This document shows, piece by piece, positions 9,845 to 20,963 of a stretch of 64,000 nucleotides of DNA (the first letter of the stretch is position 1; every line of letters starts with the position of its first letter). The stretch is from assembly GCF_030687495.1 (NCBI RefSeq), contig NZ_CP117435.1, positions 5,646,501 through 5,710,500 of the forward strand, given 5' to 3'. Made by a program: the position numbers and the translations under genes. The notes below the pieces were generated by a model that saw only the letters and a list, made by a program, of their open reading frames with translations, was not told the origin of the DNA and did no database searches. The stretch is from Pseudomonas sp. FP453 (lineage in GTDB: Bacteria > Pseudomonadota > Gammaproteobacteria > Pseudomonadales > Pseudomonadaceae).

Positions 9845-11815
9845 ATGGCCGGGCTGATTCCCCAGAGCTTTATTGACGACCTTCTGAACCGCACCGACAT
9901 CGTCGATGTTGTCAGCTCGCGCGTGCAACTGAAAAAAGCCGGCAAGAACTACACTGCCTGTTGCCCGTTTCACAAAGAGAAAACCCCGTCGTTCAGCGTC
10001 AGCCCCGACAAGCAGTTCTACTACTGCTTCGGCTGCGGCGCGGGCGGCAACGCCCTCGGCTTTCTCATGGACCACGACAACCTGGATTTCCCCCAGGCCA
10101 TCGAGGACCTGGCGAAAGCCGCCGGCATGGAAGTCCCGCGCGAAGAAAGTGGCCGCCCGCACAAACCGCGCCAACCCACCGATTCGCCGCTTTACCCACT
10201 GCTGACGGCCGCTGCCGACTTTTATCGCCAGGCGCTTAAAAGCCATCCGCAGCGCAAGGCCGCCGTCGACTACCTCAAGGGTCGCGGCCTCACCGGTGAA
10301 ATCGCCCGCGATTTCGGCCTGGGTTTTGCCCCACCCGGCTGGGACAACCTGTACAAGCACCTGAGCAGCGACACCCTGCAGCAAAAGGCCATGATCGACG
10401 CCGGCCTCTTGGTGGAGAACGCCGAGACCGGCAAGCGCTATGACCGCTTCCGCGACCGCGTGATGTTCCCGATCCGCGACAGCCGTGGCCGCATCATCGC
10501 CTTCGGCGGCCGCGTGCTCGGGGACGACAAGCCCAAGTACCTGAACTCCCCGGAAACCCCGGTATTCCACAAGGGCCAGGAACTCTACGGGCTGTTCGAA
10601 GCGCGCAAGAACAACCGCAACCTCGATGAAATCATCGTGGTTGAAGGCTATATGGATGTGATCGCACTCGCCCAGCAGGGCCTGCGCAACGCGGTGGCAA
10701 CGCTGGGTACCGCCACCAGCGAAGAACACTTGAAGCGCCTGTTTCGCGTCGTGCCCAGCGTCCTGTTTTGCTTCGACGGCGACCAGGCCGGCCGCAACGC
10801 CGCCTGGCGCGCCCTCGAAGCCACGCTGTCGAGCCTGCAAGACGGGCGCCGCGCACGCTTTTTGTTCCTGCCCGAGGGTGAAGACCCGGACACCCTGGTC
10901 CGCTCCGAAGGCACCGACGCATTCCGCGCCCGCATCAATCAACATGCGCAGCCGCTGGCGGACTACTTCTTCCAGCAACTGACCGAAGAAGCCGATCCGC
11001 GCTCCCTCGAAGGCAAGGCCCACATGGCCACCCTCGCCGCGCCGCTGATCGACAAGGTGCCGGGCGCCAACCTGCGCACCCTGATGCGTCAGCGCCTGCA
11101 AGAAATCACCGGTTTAAGCGGCGAAGCGGTCAGCCAGCTGGCCCACAGCGCACCACAAGAGGCGCCGCCAGCCTACGACCCAGGCATGGATTACGACGCC
11201 ATGCCGGACTATGCCGACTTCCACCAACCCCACGAGGCCTACGCGCCCCAGCAGGAGTGGACACCGAAAAAACCCGGCGCTGGCGGCAAGCAGTGGGAGA
11301 AGAAACCCTGGAGCAAGAACGGCAAGCGCGGCGATCGTGACGAAGCCTACACCCCACGCACCCCGGTCGCCGTAGAAGCGCCAACCTTGATTGCCCTGCG
11401 CACCCTCATCCATCACCCGCAATTGGCGGGCAAGGTTGAAAGCGCCGATCATTTTGCCAACGCCAGCAACACCTACGCTCAGGTGTTAATCGCACTGATT
11501 GAAGCGGTACAGAAAAATCCTAAGCTAAACTCAATTCAGCTGATGGCTCGCTGGCACGGCACCGAACAAGGTCGCTTGTTGAAGGCACTCGCGGAAAAGG
11601 AGTGGCTAATTGACGGCGATAACCTTGAACAACAGTTTTTAGACACCATTACTAGGTTATCCGAGGGCCAGCACACGCAGACCCTCGACGAACTCATCAA
11701 GAGAGCAAGGCAGCCAGGATTATCGGCTGAAGAGCAAATTCAGATAGCAAAACAGATGCGCGACCTCTTAAAACAGAATGTTTCCGCATCAAACCCGACC
11801 TCAGCTGGCGTGTGA
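9845..11815 (+). CDS. dnaG: DNA primase
   Basis: Synthesises RNA primers at the replication fork. Domains in order: CHC2 zinc-binding domain (C40, H43, C61, C64), the RNA polymerase core with Toprim signatures (VVEGYMDVIAL near 265 and FDGDQAGRNAA near 310), a variable linker rich in Pro, Gln and Lys (about 430-500), and the C-terminal DnaB-binding domain. Length 656 residues is normal for Pseudomonas. Second gene of the rpsU-dnaG-rpoD operon. Confidence 0.98.
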   Translation: MAGLIPQSFIDDLLNRTDIVDVVSSRVQLKKAGKNYTACCPFHKEKTPSFSVSPDKQFYYCFGCGAGGNALGFLMDHDNLDFPQAIEDLAKAAGMEVPREESGRPHKPRQPTDSPLYPLLTAAADFYRQALKSHPQRKAAVDYLKGRGLTGEIARDFGLGFAPPGWDNLYKHLSSDTLQQKAMIDAGLLVENAETGKRYDRFRDRVMFPIRDSRGRIIAFGGRVLGDDKPKYLNSPETPVFHKGQELYGLFEARKNNRNLDEIIVVEGYMDVIALAQQGLRNAVATLGTATSEEHLKRLFRVVPSVLFCFDGDQAGRNAAWRALEATLSSLQDGRRARFLFLPEGEDPDTLVRSEGTDAFRARINQHAQPLADYFFQQLTEEADPRSLEGKAHMATLAAPLIDKVPGANLRTLMRQRLQEITGLSGEAVSQLAHSAPQEAPPAYDPGMDYDAMPDYADFHQPHEAYAPQQEWTPKKPGAGGKQWEKKPWSKNGKRGDRDEAYTPRTPVAVEAPTLIALRTLIHHPQLAGKVESADHFANASNTYAQVLIALIEAVQKNPKLNSIQLMARWHGTEQGRLLKALAEKEWLIDGDNLEQQFLDTITRLSEGQHTQTLDELIKRARQPGLSAEEQIQIAKQMRDLLKQNVSASNPTSAGV

Positions 11816-11829
11816 GGTCATAGCTCGGG

Positions 11830-11835
11830 TATAAT
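11830..11835 (+). promoter_or_regulatory. Candidate rpoD-proximal promoter -10
   Basis: A perfect TATAAT lies 47 bases before the rpoD start codon, in the dnaG-rpoD gap. No good -35 is seen at 16-18 bases spacing, so if active it would need an activator or depend on the -10 region. An internal rpoD promoter in this operon is known in other gammaproteobacteria. Confidence 0.4.
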
Positions 11836-11882
11836 CCTCGGCTTGTTTTTTGCCCGCCAAGACCTTCAGTGGATAGGGTGTT

Positions 11883-13733
<1,851 letters not shown>

Positions 13734-13740
13734 TACCAAA

Positions 13741-13769
13741 CCCCCGGCCCAGGCCGGGGGTTTTGTTTT
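13741..13769 (+). terminator. rho-independent terminator after rpoD
   Basis: GC-only stem CCCCCGGCC / GGCCGGGGG with a tiny loop, followed by TTTTGTTTT. It begins 8 bases after the rpoD stop. Confidence 0.92.
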
Positions 13770-13854
13770 CTACAGCAAAAAATCCCGCGCAACACCCCTC
13801 CCCCGCAATGCCCGTCTACACTCGAACCATTCCCCGTGCCATAACGAGACCGTT

Positions 13855-16800
13855 ATGCCCAGATTGCCGACCGTGTTACTGCTGTCGCTGCTGACCTGGA
13901 CCGCAACGGCTGGCGCGTTGACTCTTACCGACGATGAGCGTGGCTGGCTGGCGGACCATCAGGAGCTGCGGCTGGGGGTGGATGCGTCATGGCCACCCTT
14001 CGAATACCGCGATGAAAATGGCCACTACCAAGGCCTGGCCGCAGATTACGTGCGCCTGATCCAGGACCGCCTGGGCGTGAGGGTCAAGCTGATCGAACCG
14101 GCGAGCTGGAGCGCTGTGCTCGAACAAGCCCGGAACAACCAGCTCGATTTGCTGCCCGGCATCATGTCCACCCCGGAACGCCAGAGCTACATGGCGTTCA
14201 CGCGCCCCTACCTGGACTTTCCCATCGTAATCCTGGCCCATGAAGGCGGCGCCAAGCCACACACCCTCAAGGACCTCTACGGACTGAAAATTGCGGTGGT
14301 GGAAAACTACGCGCCCCATGAACTGCTGCGCACCCACCACCCCGATCTCAACCTGGTGGCCATGCCAAATGTCAGTTCAACCCTGCAAGCACTGGCCACC
14401 GACGAAGTGGATGCCGTGGTCGGTGACCTCGCCTCCAGCGTCTGGAGCCTGCGCCAACTGAAGCTCGATGGCTTGTACGTGAGCGGCGAAACGCCCTATC
14501 GCTATCAACTGGCGATGGGCGTGCCCCGGGACAACAAAATGCTGGTCGGCATCCTCGATAAAGTCCTCGCCGACCTTAGCCCGCAAGAAACCGACGCCAT
14601 CCAGCAACATTGGGTCGGCAGCATCACCGATCATCGCGCTTTTTGGACCGACCTGCTGACCTACGGCTTGCCGACGGTATTACTCCTGAGCACCGTATTG
14701 GCCGTCGTCATTCGGATAAATCGCCGGCTCAGCTCGGAAATATCCCGCCGCGTCGCGCTAGAGCAGGAACTGCGCAGCAGCGAATACCACTACCGCGGCC
14801 TGGTGGAGAGCCTGTCCGCCATCGCCTGGGAAGCCAGCGTTGTCGATTTCACCTACAGCTACGTATCACCTCACGCCGAAGACTTGCTCGGTTACCCCCG
14901 CGCCCACTGGCTGATCCCGGGCTTCTGGCGCAACATCATTCACCCGGCCGACCTGACACGCGCCGAAACCTACTGCCACCGCGAAACCCGCGCCAACCGC
15001 GACCACAGCATTGATTACCGCGTCATCACCGCCGATGGCTGCTGTCTGTGGGTGCGGGACATTGTCAGCCTGATAGAACACGGCCATGAGCCGGTGCTGC
15101 GCGGTTTGATGATCGACATCAGCGAGGCCAAACGCACCGAAGAAGCCTTGCAGCTATCGGAGCAAAAGTTTGCCTCGGTGTTTCAGCAATGTCCGGACAT
15201 CTTGATCATCGCCCGCCTGTCCGACGGCTGCCTGCTGGAGGTGAACAAGGCGTTCGAGGACCAGGTTGGCCTGAACGCTGAAGAGGTGGTGGGTAAAACC
15301 GGCACACAGTTGAATATCTGGGGGACCGAGGGTACCGGCCCGGATCTGCTGCAACGAGTGCAGACCGCCAGTATCCGCAACCTGGAGATGCCCTTTCGGC
15401 GCAGCAACGGCCAAGCCTTTACCGGCCTGATTTCCGCCGAACCGTTCCAGCTCGATACCATCGAAGCCATTGTGGTGGTGGTGCGCGATATCTCCCAGCT
15501 CAAGGAAACCCAGCAGCAACTGCAAACCTCCGAAGAAAAATTCGCCAAGGCGTTCCACGCCTCCCCCGACGGCTTGCTGTTGAGCCGCCAGAGTGACGGC
15601 CTGTTGATCGAAGTAAACGATGGCTTCAGCCGTATCACCGGTTTCAACAGCGCGGCATCCCTCGACCAGTCAGCCCTGGACCTGGGCATCTGGGTCGACC
15701 TCAACGAACGCAAGCACATGCTGGAACTGATGCAACGCGACGGTTTTGTCCGCGACTTCATCTGCCATATCCGTCGCAGCGACGGGCAGATCCGGCTCTG
15801 CGAGTTGTCCAGCCGGCCACTGCCCATTGGCGATGACGACTGCATGCTCACCATCGCCCGCGACATCACCGAGCGCCAACTGATGCAGGAGAAGCTGCAA
15901 CAAGCCGCCACGGTCTTCGAAAGCACCGCCGAAGGCGTGCTGATCACCGACACCCGGCAGAACATCAGCGCAGTCAACCGCGCCTTCAGCGAGATCACCG
16001 GCTACAGCGAGGCCGAGGCCTTGGGCCACACCCCGCGCCTGCTCGCCTCCGGGCTGCACGACAGCGCCTTCTATGCGGCGATGTGGCACCAACTGACGGC
16101 CCAAGGGCATTGGCAGGGCGAGATTTCCAACCGCCGCAAGAATGGCGAGGTTTATCCCAGCTGGCTGACGATCAGCGCCGTACGCAACCGCGAGCAGTTG
16201 ATCACGCACTTCGTCGCCGTGTTCGCCGACATCTCCAGCCTCAAACTGGCCCAGGCGCGCCTCGACTACCAGGCTCACCACGACCCCCTGACCGGCCTGC
16301 CCAACCGCACCCTGTTCGAAAACCGGTTGCAGGCCGCCCTCAACGGCCATCAGGAAACCGGCAAGCAAGGCGCCGTGCTGTTTCTCGACCTCGACCGCTT
16401 CAAACACATCAACGACAGCCTCGGCCACCCCATTGGCGACCTCTTGCTCAAAGACATCGCCGTGCGCCTCAAGGAACAACTGCGCGATATCGACACCGTC
16501 GCCCGCCTCGGCGGCGATGAATTCATCATCCTGCTGCCAGGCCTGCAACACGCCACCGACGCCGACTACCTCGCGAACAAACTGCTGGCGTGCTTCACCC
16601 CACCGTTCCAGGCCGGCGAACACGAGTTTTTTATCAGCGCCAGTATCGGCACCAGCCTCTACCCCCAGGACGGCACCGACGTGGCCACCCTGGTGAAGAA
16701 CGCCGACGCCGCGATGTACCGCTCCAAGGCCAAGGGCCGCAACCGGGTCGAGAGCTACACCCGAGACCTCACCGCCCAAGCTAACGAACGCGTGGCCCTG

Positions 16801-17598
16801 GAGCACGAACTGCGCCGCGCCATCGAACGCGACGAACTGAGCCTGTACTACCAGCCGAAACTCAGCCTGGTGACACAAGAACTGATCGGCGCAGAAGCCC
16901 TCATCCGCTGGCACCACCCAACCTTCGGCGACGTGCCCCCCGAGCACTTCATTGCCCTGGCCGAAGAAAACGGCATGATCCTGCAGATTGGCGACTGGGT
17001 ACTCGAACAGGCCTGCCGACAACTGCACGCCTGGCAAGGCACCTTCGACGATTTCGGCACCCTCTCGGTCAACCTCGCCGGCGCGCAACTGCGCCACCCC
17101 AACCTGCTGTCACGCATCGAACAACTGCTGCGCGACTACCACCTCGAACCCGGCTGCCTGCAATTGGAGATCACCGAAAACTTCATCATGAGCCAGGCCG
17201 AAGAAGCGCTGGCAGTCCTGCACCAACTCAAGCGCCTGGGCGTACAACTGGCGATTGACGACTTTGGCACCGGCTATTCCTCCCTCAGCTACCTCAAGCG
17301 CCTGCCGCTGGACTTCCTGAAAATCGACCAATCCTTCGTCCGCGGCCTGCCCGACGACCCCCACGACGCCGCCATCGTCCGTGCCATCATCGCCCTGGGC
17401 CACAGCATGCAATTCACCATCATTGCCGAAGGCGTGGAAAACCCCGCGCAGCAGGCGTTTCTTGCCGCAGAAGGCTGCGAACAGATGCAAGGCTACATCG
17501 TAAGCCTGCCCCTGCCGCCGGAGCTTTTTGCCGCGAGCTTTCTTCGTATGCGCCTTGAGGATTTTTCGGATAGCACAGCAGAGAAACCATCGCTATAA
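13855..17598 (+). CDS. rmcA: Membrane PBPb-PAS-GGDEF-EAL cyclic-di-GMP protein, RmcA type
   Basis: Large cyclic-di-GMP regulatory protein, 1247 residues. Order: signal peptide (1-21), periplasmic SBP_bac_3 ligand-binding domain (about 25-265), one transmembrane helix (about 270-288), several cytoplasmic PAS domains (about 300-790), GGDEF domain with intact GGDEF at 886-890 and an RxxD inhibitory site five residues upstream, and an EAL domain (EALIRW at 1014-1019). Both catalytic signatures are intact, so both synthesis and hydrolysis are possible. The architecture, size and position next to rpoD match P. aeruginosa RmcA (PA0575), which senses redox state and degrades c-di-GMP; the ligand of the periplasmic domain here is unknown. 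Confidence 0.88.
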   Translation: MPRLPTVLLLSLLTWTATAGALTLTDDERGWLADHQELRLGVDASWPPFEYRDENGHYQGLAADYVRLIQDRLGVRVKLIEPASWSAVLEQARNNQLDLLPGIMSTPERQSYMAFTRPYLDFPIVILAHEGGAKPHTLKDLYGLKIAVVENYAPHELLRTHHPDLNLVAMPNVSSTLQALATDEVDAVVGDLASSVWSLRQLKLDGLYVSGETPYRYQLAMGVPRDNKMLVGILDKVLADLSPQETDAIQQHWVGSITDHRAFWTDLLTYGLPTVLLLSTVLAVVIRINRRLSSEISRRVALEQELRSSEYHYRGLVESLSAIAWEASVVDFTYSYVSPHAEDLLGYPRAHWLIPGFWRNIIHPADLTRAETYCHRETRANRDHSIDYRVITADGCCLWVRDIVSLIEHGHEPVLRGLMIDISEAKRTEEALQLSEQKFASVFQQCPDILIIARLSDGCLLEVNKAFEDQVGLNAEEVVGKTGTQLNIWGTEGTGPDLLQRVQTASIRNLEMPFRRSNGQAFTGLISAEPFQLDTIEAIVVVVRDISQLKETQQQLQTSEEKFAKAFHASPDGLLLSRQSDGLLIEVNDGFSRITGFNSAASLDQSALDLGIWVDLNERKHMLELMQRDGFVRDFICHIRRSDGQIRLCELSSRPLPIGDDDCMLTIARDITERQLMQEKLQQAATVFESTAEGVLITDTRQNISAVNRAFSEITGYSEAEALGHTPRLLASGLHDSAFYAAMWHQLTAQGHWQGEISNRRKNGEVYPSWLTISAVRNREQLITHFVAVFADISSLKLAQARLDYQAHHDPLTGLPNRTLFENRLQAALNGHQETGKQGAVLFLDLDRFKHINDSLGHPIGDLLLKDIAVRLKEQLRDIDTVARLGGDEFIILLPGLQHATDADYLANKLLACFTPPFQAGEHEFFISASIGTSLYPQDGTDVATLVKNADAAMYRSKAKGRNRVESYTRDLTAQANERVALEHELRRAIERDELSLYYQPKLSLVTQELIGAEALIRWHHPTFGDVPPEHFIALAEENGMILQIGDWVLEQACRQLHAWQGTFDDFGTLSVNLAGAQLRHPNLLSRIEQLLRDYHLEPGCLQLEITENFIMSQAEEALAVLHQLKRLGVQLAIDDFGTGYSSLSYLKRLPLDFLKIDQSFVRGLPDDPHDAAIVRAIIALGHSMQFTIIAEGVENPAQQAFLAAEGCEQMQGYIVSLPLPPELFAASFLRMRLEDFSDSTAEKPSL

Positions 17599-17599
17599 T
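17594..17599 (+). promoter_or_regulatory. Candidate tRNA promoter -10
   Basis: A perfect TATAAT overlaps the last codon and stop of the preceding gene, 14 bases before the tRNA 5' end. The -35 is weak. Confidence 0.45.
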
Positions 17600-17613
17600 C
17601 CGCGACCTGTTAA

Positions 17614-17690
17614 GGGCCTATAGCTCAGTTGGTCAGAGCAGAGGACTCATAATCCTTTGGTCCACGGTTCAAGTCCGTGTGGGCCCACCA
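17614..17690 (+). tRNA. tRNA with CAT anticodon, probably tRNA-Ile2 (lysidine-modified)
   Basis: A complete 77-nt cloverleaf with encoded CCA. Acceptor arm GGGCCTA/TGGGCCC (one G-U), anticodon stem GAGGA/TCCTT with loop CTCATAA (anticodon CAT), T stem CACGG/CCGTG. CAT occurs in both methionine and minor isoleucine tRNAs. Acceptor bases C4 and C5 paired to G69 and G68 match the positive determinants for the TilS lysidine synthase, and E. coli also has its tRNA-Ile2 gene (ileX) near rpoD, so isoleucine is favoured. Elongator methionine remains the alternative. Confidence 0.85.
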
Positions 17691-17695
17691 ACTCC

Positions 17696-17718
17696 AAAGC
17701 CGCGCATTGCGCGGCTTT
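17696..17718 (+). terminator. Terminator after the tRNA gene
   Basis: Perfect inverted repeat AAAGCCGCGC-ATT-GCGCGGCTTT, starting 6 bases after the CCA end. Confidence 0.8.
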
Positions 17719-17822
17719 CGCGTTTCTGGCGGAATAGTTTCTCAGCCTGCCCAGGCGAATAAAACGACGAAAGTGTCCAAAAAACGTCCACACTCTCAGC
17801 GCCAACCCACTGGAGCCCTCCC

Positions 17823-18269
17823 TTGTCCGCCCTAGATGAAATCGACCGCCAACTGATCGCCGCCCTGCAGATCAACGCGCGCGAAAGCGTGGCCATGCTG
17901 GCCCGGCAGTTGGGCATCGCACGCACCACGGTGACCTCGCGCCTGGCACGCCTGGAAAAGACCCAGGTCATCACCGGCTACGGTGTGCGTTTGGGCCAGC
18001 GGGTGGCCGATGGCGGTTTGCAAGCGTATGTGGGGATCACGGTGCAACCGCGCTCAGGCAAGGAAGTCCTGCGCCGCCTGAGTGCGATGGCCCAGGTCCA
18101 GCAGTTGTGCGCCGTGAGTGGCGAGTTCGATTACGTGGCTTGGCTGCGCACCGATTCGCCGGAACAGCTTGACCAGTTGCTGGACCAGATCGGCAGCGTC
18201 GATGGCGTGGAGAAAACCACCACCTCGATCATCCTCAGCAACAAATTGGATCGCGGACAGCCAGTCTGA
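17823..18269 (+). CDS. Lrp/AsnC family transcriptional regulator
   Basis: A 148-residue Lrp/AsnC-family regulator: N-terminal helix-turn-helix (about residues 5-60, MLARQLGIARTTVTSRLARL) and C-terminal ligand-binding RAM domain. The TTG start at 17823 is chosen because GGAG lies 7 bases upstream and the protein then begins at the family position. It stands just before davB-davA, as in P. putida, so it is probably the lysine-responsive regulator of that pair; this is inference from position. Confidence 0.88.
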   Translation: MSALDEIDRQLIAALQINARESVAMLARQLGIARTTVTSRLARLEKTQVITGYGVRLGQRVADGGLQAYVGITVQPRSGKEVLRRLSAMAQVQQLCAVSGEFDYVAWLRTDSPEQLDQLLDQIGSVDGVEKTTTSIILSNKLDRGQPV

Positions 18270-18318
18270 CCACCAACTTCGTCACTATGACTAAAAACAG
18301 TTCAATACGACGACACAT

Positions 18319-18335
18319 TGCGTCTTATTAACGCA
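18319..18335 (+). promoter_or_regulatory. Candidate Lrp-type operator before davB
   Basis: Inverted repeat TGCGT-N7-ACGCA with an AT-rich centre (CTTATTA), about 80 bases upstream of the davB start. Lrp/AsnC operators are typically short palindromes around an AT-rich core. A hairpin-capable repeat, ACTC-A-GCGGG with CCCGC-C-GAGT (18373-18398), follows in the leader. Confidence 0.35.
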
Positions 18336-18415
18336 CGCTACGCTCCCTAAACTGGCTGCCATCTTTTCCTATACTCAGCGGGACGTGCCCCGCCGAGTCG
18401 CCAGCCAGGTCAGCC

Positions 18416-20107
18416 ATGAACCCATTCAACAAAAACAATCGCCACCCTGCAGACGGTAAAAAACCCATCACCATCTTTGGCCCGGACTTTCCGTTTGCCT
18501 TTGATGACTGGATCGAGCACCCCGCCGGCCTGGGCAGTATCCCCGCCGCCCACCATGGCGCCGAAGTGGCGATTGTCGGCGCGGGCATCGCCGGCCTGGT
18601 GGCCGCCTACGAGCTGATGAAGCTGGGCCTCAAGCCCGTGGTGTACGAAGCCTCGAAAATGGGTGGCCGCTTGCGCTCCCAGGCATTTGAAGGCGCCGAA
18701 GGCATCATCGCCGAGCTGGGTGGAATGCGCTTCCCTGTGTCGTCCACCGCGTTCTACCACTACGTGGACAAGCTCGGCCTGGAAACCAAACCATTCCCCA
18801 ACCCGTTGACCCCAGCCTCCGGCAGTACCGTGATCGACCTGGAAGGCCAGACCCATTACGCACAAAAGCTGGCGGATTTGCCGGTGCTGTTCCAGGAAGT
18901 AGCCGACGCCTGGGCCGACGCCCTGGAAGCCGGCTCGCAGTTCGGTGACATCCAGCAAGCTATCCGCGACCGTGACGTACCGCGCCTCAAGGAACTGTGG
19001 AACAAGCTCGTGCCGCTGTGGGACGACCGCACCTTCTACGACTTCGTCGCCACCTCCAAGGCGTTTGCCAAGCTGTCGTTCCTGCACCGCGAAGTCTTCG
19101 GCCAGGTCGGCTTCGGCACCGGCGGCTGGGACTCGGACTTCCCCAACTCCATGTTGGAAATTTTCCGCGTGGTCATGACCAACTGCGACGACCACCAGCA
19201 CCTCGTCGTCGGCGGCGTGGCGCAAGTGCCCATGGGCATCTGGCGTCATGTGCCGGAGCGTTGCGCCCACTGGCCGGCCGGCACCAGCCTCAGCTCGTTG
19301 CACCGTGGCGCGCCACGGGCCGGGGTGAAGCGCATTGCCCACGCTGACGGTGGCCGTTTCGCCGTCACCGACAACTATGGCGACACCCGCGAATACGCCG
19401 CCGTGCTGACCACCTGCCAGAGCTGGCTGCTGACCACCCAGATCGAATGCGACGAAAGCCTGTTCTCGCAAAAAATGTGGATGGCCCTGGACCGCACCCG
19501 CTACATGCAATCGTCGAAGACCTTCGTGATGGTCGATCGCCCGTTCTGGAAAGACAAAGACCCGGAAACCGGCCGCGACCTGATGAGCATGACCCTCACC
19601 GACCGCCTGACCCGTGGCACCTACCTGTTCGACAACGGCGACGACAAGCCAGGCGTGATCTGCCTGTCTTACTCATGGATGAGCGACGCGCTGAAAATGC
19701 TCCCGCAGCCCATCGACAAGCGCGTGAAGCTGGCCCTCGACGCCCTGAAGAAGATCTACCCGAAAGTCGATATCAAGGCGCGCATCATCGGCGACCCGAT
19801 TACCGTGTCCTGGGAAGCCGACCCGCACTTCCTCGGGGCCTTCAAAGGTGCGCTGCCCGGTCACTATCGCTACAACCAGCGTATGTATGCGCACTTCATG
19901 CAGAAGGACATGCCCGCCGAACAGCGTGGGATTTTTATCGCCGGTGACGACGTTTCCTGGACCCCGGCCTGGGTGGAAGGCGCCGTGCAAACGTCGCTGA
20001 ACGCGGTATGGGGCATCATGACCCACTTCGGCGGCAGCACTCACCCCGAGAACCCGGGGCCGGGCGATGTGTTCGATGAAATCGGCCCGATCGCCCTGGC
20101 TGAATAA
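18416..20107 (+). CDS. davB: Lysine 2-monooxygenase (flavin amine oxidase family)
   Basis: DavB converts L-lysine, with O2, to 5-aminopentanamide, the first step of the 5-aminovalerate route of lysine degradation. The 563-residue product has an FAD-binding GAGIAG at residues 55-60 preceded by VAIV, the GGRLRSQ block typical of amine oxidases, and a C-terminal FAD-contact region (FIAGDDVSWTPAWVEGAVQTSLNAV). The sequence and its neighbours (Lrp regulator upstream, amidase and pqqF downstream) match the P. putida davBA locus closely. The related tryptophan 2-monooxygenases are the main alternative, but the paired amidase fits lysine. Confidence 0.9.
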   Translation: MNPFNKNNRHPADGKKPITIFGPDFPFAFDDWIEHPAGLGSIPAAHHGAEVAIVGAGIAGLVAAYELMKLGLKPVVYEASKMGGRLRSQAFEGAEGIIAELGGMRFPVSSTAFYHYVDKLGLETKPFPNPLTPASGSTVIDLEGQTHYAQKLADLPVLFQEVADAWADALEAGSQFGDIQQAIRDRDVPRLKELWNKLVPLWDDRTFYDFVATSKAFAKLSFLHREVFGQVGFGTGGWDSDFPNSMLEIFRVVMTNCDDHQHLVVGGVAQVPMGIWRHVPERCAHWPAGTSLSSLHRGAPRAGVKRIAHADGGRFAVTDNYGDTREYAAVLTTCQSWLLTTQIECDESLFSQKMWMALDRTRYMQSSKTFVMVDRPFWKDKDPETGRDLMSMTLTDRLTRGTYLFDNGDDKPGVICLSYSWMSDALKMLPQPIDKRVKLALDALKKIYPKVDIKARIIGDPITVSWEADPHFLGAFKGALPGHYRYNQRMYAHFMQKDMPAEQRGIFIAGDDVSWTPAWVEGAVQTSLNAVWGIMTHFGGSTHPENPGPGDVFDEIGPIALAE

Positions 20108-20118
20108 GGAGCCGAACC

Positions 20119-20915
20119 ATGCGTGTCGCCCTGTACCAATGCCCGCCGTTACCGCTGGACGTGGCCGGCAACCTCAAGCGCCTGCACCAGTTGGCGCATG
20201 AGGCGTCCGGCGCCGATGTGCTGGTGCTGCCGGAGATGTTCCTCAGGCGGCTACAACATCGGCGCCGAAGCCGTTGGCGCCTTGGCCGAGGCGGCAGATG
20301 GCCCGTCCGCACAGACGATTGCCGCTCTGGCGCAAAGCGCGGGCCTGGCGATTGTGTATGGCTACCCGGAGCGCGCTGAAGACGGGCAGATCTACAACGC
20401 CGTGCAGTTGATCGACGCCCACGGCCAGCGCCTGTGCAACTACCGCAAGACCCATCTGTTTGGTGACCTTGATCACTCGATGTTCAGCGCCGGAGGCGAC
20501 GACTTCCCGCTGGTGGAGCTCAACGGCTGGAAGCTGGGCATGCTGATCTGCTACGACCTGGAGTTCCCGGAAAAACACCCGGCGCCTGGCCCTGGCCGGC
20601 GCCGAACTGATCCTGGTGCCCACGGCGAACATGGTGCCGTTCGACTTCGTCGCCGATGTCACCGTGCGGGCGCGGGCCTTCGAGAACCAGTGCTACGTGG
20701 CCTACGCCAACTACTGCGGGCATGAAGGCGAGATCCACTACTGCGGGCAAAGCAGCATCGCCGCGCCGGATGGCCAGCGCATTGCCCAGGCGGGGCTGGA
20801 TGAAGCCTTGATCATCGGCACCCTGGAGCGCCAGTCGATCCTCGATGCCCGCGCCGCCAACCACTACCTGCACGACCGCCGCCCTGAACTGTACGGCGCG
20901 CTGCACAAGCCCTGA
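20119..20915 (+). pseudogene. davA: 5-aminopentanamidase (nitrilase family), two frameshifts
   Basis: DavA hydrolyses 5-aminopentanamide to 5-aminovalerate. The carbon-nitrogen hydrolase triad is visible across three frames: Glu in VLPEMF, Lys in YRKTHLFGDLD, Cys in LICYDLEFP. The frame is broken twice. At 20246-20247 the expected CTC-AGC-GGC reads CTCAGGCGG (one extra G). At 20571-20575 there is a run of five A where four would give PENTRRLA. Removing both bases restores exactly 264 codons plus stop, the P. putida DavA length. It follows davB by 11 bases. Either the gene is dead or, more likely, the assembly is wrong. Confidence 0.9.
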
Positions 20916-20963
20916 ACCATTGGGTTTGCTAGCATAGGCACTTCCTACGTTTCGGAAGTGCCC

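Noticed and set aside
20958..20963. GTG start for pqqF two codons before the ATG
   Set aside because: ATG 20964 is closer to the conserved start and no ribosome binding site separates the two; kept as alternative only.
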